DNA from: Pseudoglutamicibacter cumminsii
Lineage (GTDB): Bacteria; Actinomycetota; Actinomycetes; Actinomycetales; Micrococcaceae
Assembly: GCF_016907775.1 (NCBI RefSeq)
Contig: NZ_JAFBCO010000001.1
Location: forward strand, 1,922,001 to 1,986,000
Length of the DNA stretch: 64,000 bases
Direction of reading: 5' to 3'
Made by a program: the position numbers and the translations under genes. The notes below the pieces were generated by a model. That model saw nothing but the letters and a program-made list of their open reading frames with translations, ran no database searches and was not told the DNA's origin. Positions within the stretch are counted from its first letter, which is position 1; every line of letters begins with the position of its first letter. Below are positions 39,004-49,931 of the stretch, in pieces.

Positions 39004-40316
39004 GCAACCTCCTTGCGTGGGGTTGCGAGCTCGCCGTCCATGAACGTCGCGTGGCCCGCGTAGAACGTGTGCATGACCTTGCCTGGGAGTTCGAGGCCCT
39101 TGTACGGCGAGTTACGGCCCTTGGTGTGATGCTCTTCAGGGTTCACGATGCGCACGGCACTTGGGTCGTACAGCGTCACGTTGGCCACGGAACCGACTTC
39201 GAGCGGCTGTCCGTGGTTGGTCGCCTTGATGAGCTTGGCTGGGGCAGTCGACATGATGCGTGCGACGTCTTCCCACGTGATCATTCCCGTGTCCACGAGG
39301 GTCTTCTGGACCACAGGCAGGGCCGTCTCGAGGCCAGTCATGCCCATCGCGGCTTCGTTCCAGGCGCACTGCTTGGTTTCCGATGTGTGTGGCGCGTGGT
39401 CGGTTCCGATCATGTCGATCGTGCCGTCAGCAACGGCCTCACGCAGCGCGAGGGTGTCTTCCTTGGTGCGAAGCGGCGGGTTAACTTTGAACACTGGGTC
39501 GTAGCCGCGCACCATTTCTTCAGTCAGAAGCAGGTGGTGCGGGGTGACCTCGGCGGTCACGTCGATGCCTTGGGACTTAGCCCAGCGGATGATCTCGACG
39601 CTTCCCTTGGTCGATACGTGGCATACGTGCAAGCGGGAGTCGACGTGCTGAGTCAGCAAAACATCGCGAGCGATGATCGATTCCTCTGCGACGGCTGGCC
39701 AACCGGTCAAGCCGAGCTCCGAAGACACGATGCCCTCGTTCATCTGAGCACCCTCGGTTAGGCGTGGCTCCTGCGCGTGCTGTGCGACCACGCCGTCGAA
39801 GGAGCGAACGTATTCGAGTGCCCGACGCATCAGAACAGGGTCGAAAACGCACATGCCGTCGTCGGAGAACATGCGGACGTTGGCGCGGGAGTCTGCCATC
39901 GCACCTAGCTCCGCGAGGCGCTCGCCAGCAAGGCCCTGAGTCACTGCGCCGATAGGGCGAACCTCAGCCCAGCCGGCCTTCTCCCCCAGCTGTCGTACCG
40001 ACTCGACAACGCCAGCGGTGTCTGCGACCGGCATCGAGTTGGCCATCGCGTAGACCGCAACGAAGCCGCCGGCTGCGGCTGCCTGCGTGCCTGTCTCGAC
40101 GGTTTCGGCGTCTTCGCGGCCAGGTTCGCGCAAGTGCGTGTGCGGGTCAACCAAGCCAGGAAGCGCGATCAGGCCTTTGGCATCGATGACGTGCGCCTCT
40201 TCAGGTGCAGTGATGCTTCCAGCGTCGGCGATGTCCTTGATGACACCTTCATCCAGGAGGATGTCCGCGGTGTTTCCGTTGGGGAGAGTGACGGATTGAA
40301 TCAACGTGGTCTTCAT
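39000..40316 (-). CDS. pyrC: Dihydroorotase
   Basis: Zinc amidohydrolase that cyclises carbamoyl aspartate to dihydroorotate. 438 residues with metal-binding LVDPHTHLREPGREDAE, later His ligands in VAQHAQEP and HVCHVSTKGSVEIIRWAK, TAEVTPHHLLLTEE, and the catalytic Asp in IDMIGTDHAPHTSETK. The ATG lies 2 nt after the pyrB stop. Confidence 0.96.
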   Translation of the reverse strand: MKTTLIQSVTLPNGNTADILLDEGVIKDIADAGSITAPEEAHVIDAKGLIALPGLVDPHTHLREPGREDAETVETGTQAAAAGGFVAVYAMANSMPVADTAGVVESVRQLGEKAGWAEVRPIGAVTQGLAGERLAELGAMADSRANVRMFSDDGMCVFDPVLMRRALEYVRSFDGVVAQHAQEPRLTEGAQMNEGIVSSELGLTGWPAVAEESIIARDVLLTQHVDSRLHVCHVSTKGSVEIIRWAKSQGIDVTAEVTPHHLLLTEEMVRGYDPVFKVNPPLRTKEDTLALREAVADGTIDMIGTDHAPHTSETKQCAWNEAAMGMTGLETALPVVQKTLVDTGMITWEDVARIMSTAPAKLIKATNHGQPLEVGSVANVTLYDPSAVRIVNPEEHHTKGRNSPYKGLELPGKVMHTFYAGHATFMDGELATPRKEVA

Positions 40317-40318
40317 GA

Positions 40319-41286
40319 TCAGGCCTTCTGAGTATCGGTCGAATCTCCAGCCAAAACCAGGTAGAGCACGGCCATACGGACGGCTACACCGGCGGAGACT
40401 TGGTTTAGTACGCGAGAGTTAGGGGCATCCGCTGCTACGGAGCTGATTTCCAGGCCGCGGTTCATGGGGCCTGGGTGCATCACGATCGCGCCAGGCTTCA
40501 TCGATGCGTGGCGGGCCGGGGTTAGTCCCCAACGGCGTGAATATTCAGAGGCCGATGGGAAGAAGGCTCCGTGCATGCGCTCGGCCTGGACGCGAAGCAT
40601 CATGACAGCGTCAGGTTCGGTCGCGAGGGCTTCGTCGAAGTCATGGGTCACCTTTACAGGCCAACCTTGAACGCTGTGCGGCATGAGCGTTGGCGGAGCG
40701 ACGAGCGTGACCTCGGCGCCCAGGATGTTGAGCAACCACACATTCGAGCGGGCCACGCGTGAATGCAGGATGTCACCCACGATGACCACCTTGGCGCCAT
40801 CGAGGCCCTGGCCGAGCGAAGATTCACCCTTGATGGCGGCGAGTTCGCGGCGCAGAGTGAACGCGTCCAGGAGTGCCTGGGTCGGGTGTGCGTGCGTGCC
40901 GTCGCCGGCGTTGACGATCGCGGCGTCGATCCAGTCGGTTTCTGCGAGGCGGTATGCGGCGCCGGAAGAGCTGTGGCGGATCACGATCGCGTCGGCGCCG
41001 ATCGCCTCGAGCGTCTGTGCGGTGTCCTTGAGGGACTCGCCCTTCGAAACCGAGGAGCCTTTCGCGCTGAACGTGATGACGTCCGCTGAAAGACGCTTGG
41101 CGGCCGCTTCAAACGAAATACGCGTGCGGGTTGAATCCTCAAAGAAGAGGTTCGCAACCGTGAGGCCACGCAGGGTCGGGAACTTCTTGATTTCCTTACC
41201 CGTGGCATCCGTCATCGACTCTGCGATGTCCAGGATCTGGATCGCTTCTTCGCGGCTGAGGTCCTTGGTATCCAGGAGGTGACGCA

Positions 41287-41287
<1 letters not shown>
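40319..41287 (-). CDS. pyrB: Aspartate carbamoyltransferase catalytic subunit
   Basis: Condenses carbamoyl phosphate with aspartate. 322 residues with the carbamoyl-phosphate loop [12 protein letters not shown] (about 49-60), [16 protein letters not shown] and [13 protein letters not shown]. No pyrI regulatory subunit gene is present, so this is probably a regulatory-subunit-free enzyme. The ATG shares one base with the pyrR stop (TGATG). Confidence 0.96.
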
Positions 41288-41925
<638 letters not shown>

Positions 41926-42039
41926 GGTTGTTAAAGGGTGTCTTCTCCGGTTCTCTAATCTACCAGCCCGGGAGGTCGCTGACGGGGTTCGTTACCTCTT
42001 GCCCGGTTGTGATCTCGCTTGCAGTAGTCTGCGTTGATT

Positions 42040-42080
42040 AAACGCCGATGGGGCACCCGGCTTAAGCGGGTACCCCATCG
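42040..42080 (-). terminator. Terminator between nusB and pyrR
   Basis: CGATGGGG (42046-42053) pairs with CCCCATCG (42073-42080), extended inside by ACCCG/CGGGT across a single-base mismatch, with a TTAA loop region. In the minus direction it is followed by GCGTTTAATC. It should end the efp-nusB transcript and isolate the pyr operon. Confidence 0.75.
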
Positions 42081-42111
42081 AATGCATGGTGGATCTAGTC
42101 TGACCGCACCG

Positions 42112-42534
42112 TTAGAGAATCAGCGTCGGCTTGATGCGCTGCAAGCGACCCAGCAAGCCGTTGACGAAATCCGGTGATTCAGGCGTGGACATTTCGCGTA
42201 CAAGCCGCACCGCCTCGTCGACGGCTACCGCGTCCGGGATCTCATCGTTGAACAAAAGCTCCCACAAACCGATCCGCAACGCGGCTCGGTCCACCGCTGG
42301 CATACGATCGAGCGTCCAACCCTGCGCGTAGGTCGTGAGGATCTCATCGAGCTGGGCAGCATGCGTGCTGACACCACCGACCACTTCACGGGTGTACGGA
42401 TTAACCGCAGCACCGTCTTCGTCTCGGCGCTGCAACACTTCAGCCGCATCGACGGCCCGCTGATCCGCCTCGAAGAGTACTTCGAGTGCGCGACGGCGAG
42501 CTTTCGAGCGGGTGCTCTCCCCTTGCTTGGTCAC
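42112..42534 (-). CDS. nusB: Transcription antitermination factor NusB
   Basis: 140-residue helical protein of the rRNA antitermination complex. It contains [36 protein letters not shown] and [32 protein letters not shown], all typical. The GTG start overlaps the efp stop (GTGA), so efp and nusB are coupled. Confidence 0.96.
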   Translation of the reverse strand: MTKQGESTRSKARRRALEVLFEADQRAVDAAEVLQRRDEDGAAVNPYTREVVGGVSTHAAQLDEILTTYAQGWTLDRMPAVDRAALRIGLWELLFNDEIPDAVAVDEAVRLVREMSTPESPDFVNGLLGRLQRIKPTLIL

Positions 42535-43094
42535 TCTGTTACGCGGCCCAGGTATTCGCCGGTGCGGGTGTCGACCTTGACCTTGGTGTTCTGCTCGACG
42601 AAGAGCGGTACCTGGATTTCGTGGCCGGTCTCCAACTTTGCTGGCTTGGTGCCGGCGTTGGAACGGTCACCCTGCAGGCCTGGCTCGGTGTAGGTGATTT
42701 CCAGGGTTACCGAAGCTGGAAGTTCGATGTACAAAACCTGGCCGTCGTTGAGCGCAATCTGAACGTTCTGGTTCTCAAGGAGGAAGTTAGCGGCATCGCC
42801 GACGGTCTCGCCAGGAACGGTCAGCTGATCGTAATCCTCGAGGTCCATGAACACGTAGTCAGCGCCGTCCTGGTACAGGTACTGGAAGTCACGGCGGTCA
42901 ACGGTAGCCATCTCAACCTTGGCGCCAGCGTTGTACGTCTTGTCTACCGTCTTTCCGGATACGACGTTGCGCAGCTTGGTGCGCACGAACGCGCCACCTT
43001 TACCTGGCTTGACGTGCTGGAATTCAACGACGCTCCACAGCTGGCCGTCGATGCGAAGAACGCTGCCGTTCTTGATGTCGTTGCTGGTTGCCAC
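42531..43094 (-). CDS. efp: Elongation factor P
   Basis: Rescues ribosomes stalled at polyproline. 187 residues; KOW-like domain I has the tip loop [15 protein letters not shown] near residues 30-44, with Lys at the position modified in other bacteria. Domains II-III end with [13 protein letters not shown]-like sequence. The GTG start has AAGGAG about 6 nt upstream. Confidence 0.97.
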   Translation of the reverse strand: MATSNDIKNGSVLRIDGQLWSVVEFQHVKPGKGGAFVRTKLRNVVSGKTVDKTYNAGAKVEMATVDRRDFQYLYQDGADYVFMDLEDYDQLTVPGETVGDAANFLLENQNVQIALNDGQVLYIELPASVTLEITYTEPGLQGDRSNAGTKPAKLETGHEIQVPLFVEQNTKVKVDTRTGEYLGRVTE

Positions 43095-43213
43095 GGTGGC
43101 TCCTTCAAAATAGATACCGAAGTAAATAGTGATCTAGTCGCGATTCATGGTTCATGTCGCGAAACGCTCACGCCTAGTTTACGCGTGTATCCGCATATGC
43201 GTTGGATATGGCC

Positions 43214-44904
<1,691 letters not shown>

Positions 44905-45495
44905 TTAGGGTTTTGTGACGGATACAGGATCCGTGGTTGACGCGGCATCGAGCATACCTTGCAAGGCGCGCGCTACTTCGCGGGGGCTCGACGCCGAGGT
45001 GTCGATGGGACCAATGCCACACTCTCGATACAGTGGTGTGCGCTCAGCCCTAATCGACTGCCAGGTTTCGAGTGGATCGTCGCCCGCGAGCAGAGGCCGG
45101 TTGGCTCCGCCACGCATTCGGGCCGCGACCGCCTGAGGCGAAACATCGAGCCAGAACGCTACCTGATCGGTGAGGACGGCACGGTTTGCTTCCGCAAGCA
45201 CTACTCCCCCGCCGGTCGCGATGATCTTAGGCTCACTTTGGCTGAGAGCACGCTCGAAAATGACTGATTCGGCTTCGCGAAATGCCTCAAAGCCATGTTG
45301 TTCAATGAACGCGGGAATGGGTCCGTGCTCCGAAACGAACTCGGCGTCCAGATCAGTCCATGGCTGGCCCGAAAGCAGGGACAGCTCGCGCGCGACCGCG
45401 GACTTCCCTGAACACATCGGCCCAATCAGGACGATATGAAAAGCTTGGGGGCCACCCTTCGGAAGAGGATGGCGCGAATCATTGGTCTCGGTCAT
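44905..45495 (-). CDS. aroK: Shikimate kinase
   Basis: Phosphorylates shikimate. 196 residues from ATG 45495; the longer upstream frame overlaps aroC and is not similar to the family. The P-loop is GPMCSGKSAVA, with Cys where most members have Gly. The rest is normal: DLDAEFVSEHG, IATGGGVVLAEANR and the lid NRPLLAGDD. The start lacks a visible Shine-Dalgarno and follows the aroC stop by 10 nt. Confidence 0.94.
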   Translation of the reverse strand: MTETNDSRHPLPKGGPQAFHIVLIGPMCSGKSAVARELSLLSGQPWTDLDAEFVSEHGPIPAFIEQHGFEAFREAESVIFERALSQSEPKIIATGGGVVLAEANRAVLTDQVAFWLDVSPQAVAARMRGGANRPLLAGDDPLETWQSIRAERTPLYRECGIGPIDTSASSPREVARALQGMLDAASTTDPVSVTKP

Positions 45496-45505
45496 AGTTG
45501 AAGAT

Positions 45506-46711
45506 TTATTCTTGGTCGGTGGCCCTGGCAGCAAGATCGTCGGCGACCTGACGATAGTTAGAGATATTCGTGCGGACCTCTTCCACAGAGTCGCCACCAA
45601 ACTTTTCTAGAACCGCGTCAGCAAGAACCAAAGCAACCATCGCTTCAGCTACAACGCCAGCGGCAGGGACAGCGCACACATCCGACCGCTGGTGATGAGC
45701 CTTCGCTGGCTCGCCTGTTGCAACGTTAATCGTGCTAAGCGCTCGCGGAACCGTTGCGATCGGCTTCATAGCGGCACGAACCCGCACAGGTTCTCCGTTG
45801 GTCATGCCGCCTTCAATACCGCCTGCACGGTTGCTCGAACGCACCGCGTGGCCATCCGCATCAAGAGCGATCTCGTCGTGGGCCTGGGAGCCGCGGCGGC
45901 GCGCGGTCTCGAAACCGTCACCCACTTCGACACCCTTGATCGCCTGAATACCCATAAGCGCGCCCGCAAGACGCGCGTCAAGACGGCGATCCCAGTGAAC
46001 AAACGATCCAAGACCTACTGGACAACCAGTAGCGATGACCTCAACCACGCCACCGAGAGTTTCGCCCTCAGAGTGCGCGGCATCAACCTCAGCGACCATG
46101 CGCTTCGAGGTCTCAGCATCGAAACAACGCAACGGATCAGCATCTAGCGACTCGACGTCGGCCTTGCAAGGAAGCGGAGCGTCGGCTGGCGACGCAACGG
46201 TACCGATTGCAGTCGTGTGTGACACGAGTTCGATGCCGAGGCTTTCCAAAAACTTCGAAGCCACGGCACCCAAAGCCACACGCGTCGCGGTCTCGCGAGC
46301 GCTCGCACGCTCGAGAGCCGGGCGAGCTTCGTCGTAACCGTACTTCTGCATACCCGCTAGATCAGCGTGACCCGGGCGAGGACGAGTCAGCGCAGCATTG
46401 CGCGCTTTGCCCTCCAAAACCGCGGGATCCACCGGATCCGGGTTCATGACATCCTGCCACTTAGGCCACTCAGTGTTGCCGACCTCAATAGCGACCGGCC
46501 CACCCATCGTCACGCCATGGCGGACTCCACCCAGCAACGTGACTTCATCTTGCTCGAACTTCATCCGAGCACCACGGCCGTAACCGAGCCGCCTGCGAGC
46601 CAACGCCGCCTGAATCTCAGGCGTCGTGATCTCTACACCGGCCGGCAGACCTTCAAGGATGCCAACCAGAGCTTTACCGTGGGATTCACCTGCTGTAAGC
46701 CAACGCAACAT
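45506..46711 (-). CDS. aroC: Chorismate synthase
   Basis: FMN-dependent last step to chorismate. 401 residues from ATG 46711 ([25 protein letters not shown]); an in-frame GTG six codons upstream lies inside aroE and is less likely. Conserved segments include [49 protein letters not shown] and the C-terminal [25 protein letters not shown]. It starts 7 nt after the aroE stop. Confidence 0.96.
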   Translation of the reverse strand: MLRWLTAGESHGKALVGILEGLPAGVEITTPEIQAALARRRLGYGRGARMKFEQDEVTLLGGVRHGVTMGGPVAIEVGNTEWPKWQDVMNPDPVDPAVLEGKARNAALTRPRPGHADLAGMQKYGYDEARPALERASARETATRVALGAVASKFLESLGIELVSHTTAIGTVASPADAPLPCKADVESLDADPLRCFDAETSKRMVAEVDAAHSEGETLGGVVEVIATGCPVGLGSFVHWDRRLDARLAGALMGIQAIKGVEVGDGFETARRRGSQAHDEIALDADGHAVRSSNRAGGIEGGMTNGEPVRVRAAMKPIATVPRALSTINVATGEPAKAHHQRSDVCAVPAAGVVAEAMVALVLADAVLEKFGGDSVEEVRTNISNYRQVADDLAARATDQE

Positions 46712-46718
46712 TGTGCCA

Positions 46719-47672
46719 TCATCCCACAACCACCGTGTTCGTACCGTCTGATGTGATTCCCACTACGTCACAAAGCGTTGCCAACGACGCCTCGTCAGGC
46801 TCAAATCCGATGAAACGGCGCCCCTGTTCCACGGCTTGGTGAACAAGCATCGCTAGGCCGTGGATAGCTACCCCACCTTGGTCACGCCACAGTTGTGCCA
46901 ACTCCGACGGCCAGCCCGCGTACGCGACGTCGAGCAGGAATGCGTTTGGCGAAGCAAGATGCACGGCTAGGTGCCCCCACTGTTCGATGCCCGGGGCCGG
47001 CAAAGTGGAGATGATGACGGCCGGCTTGATCTGAGTGTCAGCGAGAGAAATCAACTCACACAGTTCGAGCCGGGGCCCGAAAGCCTCGAGTATATTCGCC
47101 ATCTCAGCGCGAGCCTTGTGCGGATCACGGACGGCAACTATGACGCGGCTGGCTTCCCATTCCATGACAGCGGCAACCGCGGCGACACTCGTGCCGCCAC
47201 CGCCCAAGATGACAACAGGCTCATGCATGAGCCGCCCCGGATCAAAGCCCGCGCGCACCAAGGCCTGCTGGATCCCATCGACATCTGTGTTGTCCCCCAC
47301 CAAGGCAACCGCGCCATCGGGCCCACGACGAACCGAAACCGTATTCAACGCTCCAGTCAAAGCGACCCGGTCCGAAACCGAATCCATGAACGGAACCATG
47401 GCCTTCTTCATCGGCATCGTGACCGACAGGCCGACCCACCCCGGTTCGGTGCGTAACATCGACGCTAAACGAGACGCATCATGAGGCTGGGCTTGCACCC
47501 GTGTGTATTCGAGATCGATGGGGTTGGGGGCCTGCGCGTTGTGCATCTGCACGCTTTTTATTTGCGACATTGCATTGTGCAGATCAGGGGAACGCGAATG
47601 ATCGATAGGATCGCCGATCACCGCGGCACGGACTGAAGCACGGGCATCAGGCATTGCACTCGCGTCAGGCAT
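46719..47672 (-). CDS. aroE: Shikimate dehydrogenase
   Basis: Reduces 3-dehydroshikimate with NADPH. 317 residues from ATG 47672. Substrate-binding [18 protein letters not shown] and [15 protein letters not shown] are clear, as is the Rossmann [16 protein letters not shown]. The start region is duplicated: [13 protein letters not shown] arises from an 18-bp tandem repeat, so ATG 47654 is an equally placed alternative. The first ATG overlaps the mltG stop by 8 nt. No clear Shine-Dalgarno, consistent with translational coupling. Confidence 0.93.
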   Translation of the reverse strand: MPDASAMPDARASVRAAVIGDPIDHSRSPDLHNAMSQIKSVQMHNAQAPNPIDLEYTRVQAQPHDASRLASMLRTEPGWVGLSVTMPMKKAMVPFMDSVSDRVALTGALNTVSVRRGPDGAVALVGDNTDVDGIQQALVRAGFDPGRLMHEPVVILGGGGTSVAAVAAVMEWEASRVIVAVRDPHKARAEMANILEAFGPRLELCELISLADTQIKPAVIISTLPAPGIEQWGHLAVHLASPNAFLLDVAYAGWPSELAQLWRDQGGVAIHGLAMLVHQAVEQGRRFIGFEPDEASLATLCDVVGITSDGTNTVVVG

Positions 47673-47680
47673 TGCACTCG
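47645..47680 (-). repeat. 18-bp tandem duplication of the mltG-stop/aroE-start junction
   Basis: Copies at 47645-47662 and 47663-47680 differ at one base. Each contains ATGCCTGA, so both the aroE initiation codon and the overlapping TGA are present twice; mltG uses the first TGA. Confidence 0.9.
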
Positions 47681-49254
47681 GCTGGGTGATCTTCACACCA
47701 CTTGCGGTATTCCTGTACGTAGCGTTCATGCTCAGCCAGGTTATCCGAATACTTCGTTTCACCCGTGATCAGGTTGACCGTGACCCAGTAATAGTCACCG
47801 CTCGGATCCGGCTTCGCGGCACCAGCGATTGCAACAGGGCCAGGCGAGCCGATCGGCGTAGGCGGCAAACCCTGATGCTTATACGTGTTGTACAGGTTCT
47901 TCTTGTCATCGAGCTCAGACTGCGTCAAATGAACCGTCGTCTTGTCCAGGCCATACGCGACTGTCGAGTCAAGCTGAAGGAAGCCACCCGTCTCGCGGTT
48001 GTCCTTGTGCAAGCGGTTCTCGATGATCCCCGCGACGTGCGGGTAATCATCACGCGGTGCTTCACCAGCGATGATGGACGCAATCTTCAACGTCCGGTAC
48101 TGCTTAGCAGGATCAGTTACGCCGTTCTTCTTCAGCGCTTCCTTGGTCTTATCAACTAAGGTCTGCAGGATCTCTTCCGGCTTAGTGTTCAAAGGGAAGC
48201 GATAGTCGCCCGGATGCAGGTAGCCCTCAAGGTTCTTAGCTTCCTCGGGCAAACCGAAACGTTGCGGCTGCTCCGACAACTCTTCGAGCTTGCTCACCGG
48301 TATGTTGGTGCCTTTAGCGATCGCTTGCAGCGCGGCCTCGAGCCGTACGTTAGCTGGCAGAGCGAAGTAGGTGACGGCTTCGCGGTCCGTCAGCATCTTG
48401 ATCGCAGCGTCAGAGGACATCTCTTTACGGAGCGTGAACTCACCTGGGTGGAAAACTGGACGCGGAGAGCCCGAACCCGCCTTCTTGACGAACGTAGAAG
48501 CGTTCTTGACGACGCCACGTTCCTCAAGGTGGTTGGCGATCTGACGAGTCGACCAGCCTTCCTCGATCGTTACAGCGACCTCGCCCGTCCCGCTACCTTC
48601 ATAATCGGGATCAGGCATGTTCAGGAAGCGGTTCAGGGATAAACTACCCACGCCGACGACTAGGGCCAAAACCAGGACCAAGGCAAACAAGTTGATGCGA
48701 CGGCGCTTGCGGCGTCGGCGACGTTCAGTCAGGTCAGCCTCCGAATCAGAAAAAATGTCTTCAGCCGGAAGGTAACCCACAGGAACATCCTCAAAGTGTC
48801 GGGCCAAAGCCCCGGCGAAGCCTACGTGCTCACCTTCGGCCTCGGCTTCGCTCGCCTCAGCGTCCGCCTGAGACAACCATTCCCGGTCATCCAACTCGGC
48901 CTCATTGTCGAGCTCCGTGGCGTCCATCGAAACCGGGCCGGCCGATGGAATCACAGCAAGCGTTGCGGTACCGCCCGGGGCAACGTCAACCTCATCGTCG
49001 ACTTCATGCTCAAATACGAGAGCATCCTTCGGATCGTAGTCCTCCGGAAGTTCGACACCGAGCGGCGTTTCAAGGTTCGTATCCAATGGCGCGACCGGCT
49101 CAAGCCGTGCCGCCAAGTGCATCTCAATAACGTCATCGGTGACTACGCAGTGACGTCCCACACCCGTGAAACGGAAAGCACCCTGTGGGCGTTCCGCTTC
49201 CGCACGCCGACGAGCGCGGCGCGAGGGATAGCCCCCCGGAGGAGTATGAGTCAC
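47665..49254 (-). CDS. mltG: Endolytic murein transglycosylase MltG
   Basis: Membrane-anchored lytic transglycosylase that cuts nascent glycan strands. 529 residues: a long acidic cytoplasmic N-terminus (about 1-180), basic RRRRRKRRR, one membrane segment (LFALVLVLALVVGVGSLSL, about 193-211), a LysM-like part (VAVTIEEGWSTRQIANHL) and the YceG catalytic domain with LEGYLHPGDYRFP, IASIIAGEAPRDDYPHVAGIIENRL (catalytic Glu), LQLDSTVAYGL and YNTYKHQGLPPTPIGSPG. The GTG start has AAGGA 7 nt upstream. The cytoplasmic extension exceeds that of enterobacterial MltG but is common in actinobacteria. Confidence 0.94.
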   Translation of the reverse strand: MTHTPPGGYPSRRARRRAEAERPQGAFRFTGVGRHCVVTDDVIEMHLAARLEPVAPLDTNLETPLGVELPEDYDPKDALVFEHEVDDEVDVAPGGTATLAVIPSAGPVSMDATELDNEAELDDREWLSQADAEASEAEAEGEHVGFAGALARHFEDVPVGYLPAEDIFSDSEADLTERRRRRKRRRINLFALVLVLALVVGVGSLSLNRFLNMPDPDYEGSGTGEVAVTIEEGWSTRQIANHLEERGVVKNASTFVKKAGSGSPRPVFHPGEFTLRKEMSSDAAIKMLTDREAVTYFALPANVRLEAALQAIAKGTNIPVSKLEELSEQPQRFGLPEEAKNLEGYLHPGDYRFPLNTKPEEILQTLVDKTKEALKKNGVTDPAKQYRTLKIASIIAGEAPRDDYPHVAGIIENRLHKDNRETGGFLQLDSTVAYGLDKTTVHLTQSELDDKKNLYNTYKHQGLPPTPIGSPGPVAIAGAAKPDPSGDYYWVTVNLITGETKYSDNLAEHERYVQEYRKWCEDHPAECNA

Positions 49255-49284
49255 TGGAAATCCTTACGTCAGAGATAGGTTACA

Positions 49285-49358
49285 AACCCATAACGCATCT
49301 TGAGCTTATCGAAAAGACTAGCGAAAAAGGCAATGAACCCAATAACGCAACGCTCAAG
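49285..49358. other. mltG-ruvX gap with direct and inverted repeats
   Basis: AACCCATAACGCA (49285-49297) recurs as AACCCAATAACGCA (49336-49349). CTTGAGC (49299-49305) is inverted as GCTCAAG (49352-49358). The 149-bp gap is AT-richer than its surroundings; this may be a promoter or regulatory region for mltG. Confidence 0.4.
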
Positions 49359-49403
49359 CACATCATTCAGACGGCTATGACACAGCCGGCGCTCAGTTAG
49401 CAA

Positions 49404-49931
49404 TTAGCTCGCGCTTGCCTCACTGACGCTTTGACCTGCCCACGCGTCGCTGCGCTTTTCAGCGTCGAGAGCATTCTCGAGTATCGCAACGGCCGCCGCC
49501 TGATCGATGACCGAACGCGAAGACTTAATGCTACGCCCCGCCTCGTGAAGCTGCCGTTGCGCCGAGACCGTACTTAATCGCTCATCCAAAAGACGAACAG
49601 GCACGGTGCCAAGCATTCGTTCGAGCTGTCGCGCAAAACGCAGCGCGTCCTTAGTCGAGGGGGTGTGCTCCCCCTCTAGGTTGACAGGCAAACCCACATA
49701 AACGCATACGGCGTCATATTCGTGCGCGAGTTCCGTAATACGCCGCAGGTCCGAACGTTGCTTCTTGTCCCGCTGCAACGTCTCAAGCGGAGTCGCCATG
49801 ACACGGTCAGGATCACACTTAGCAACACCGACACGCGCCTTACCTACGTCGACCCCGATGCGGGTGCCACGCTCAACGAAAGCGTGGCACCCGGCAGCGG
49901 CGTCAGAGTCTGGCGACAAAGGTTCAGCCAC
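49404..49931 (-). CDS. ruvX: RuvX/YqgF, putative pre-16S rRNA nuclease (Holliday junction resolvase-like)
   Basis: RNase H-fold protein implicated in 16S rRNA 5'-end maturation. The start is taken as GTG 49931 (VAEPLSPDSDAAAG), overlapping the alaS stop by 8 nt; the frame is open further upstream inside alaS without homology. 175 residues with GTRIGVDVGKARVGVAKCDPD (first catalytic Asp), VYVGLPVNLEGEHTPST and LLDERLSTVSAQRQL, ending at VIDQAAAVAILENAL. alaS-ruvX-mltG is a standard order. Confidence 0.94.
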   Translation of the reverse strand: MAEPLSPDSDAAAGCHAFVERGTRIGVDVGKARVGVAKCDPDRVMATPLETLQRDKKQRSDLRRITELAHEYDAVCVYVGLPVNLEGEHTPSTKDALRFARQLERMLGTVPVRLLDERLSTVSAQRQLHEAGRSIKSSRSVIDQAAAVAILENALDAEKRSDAWAGQSVSEASAS

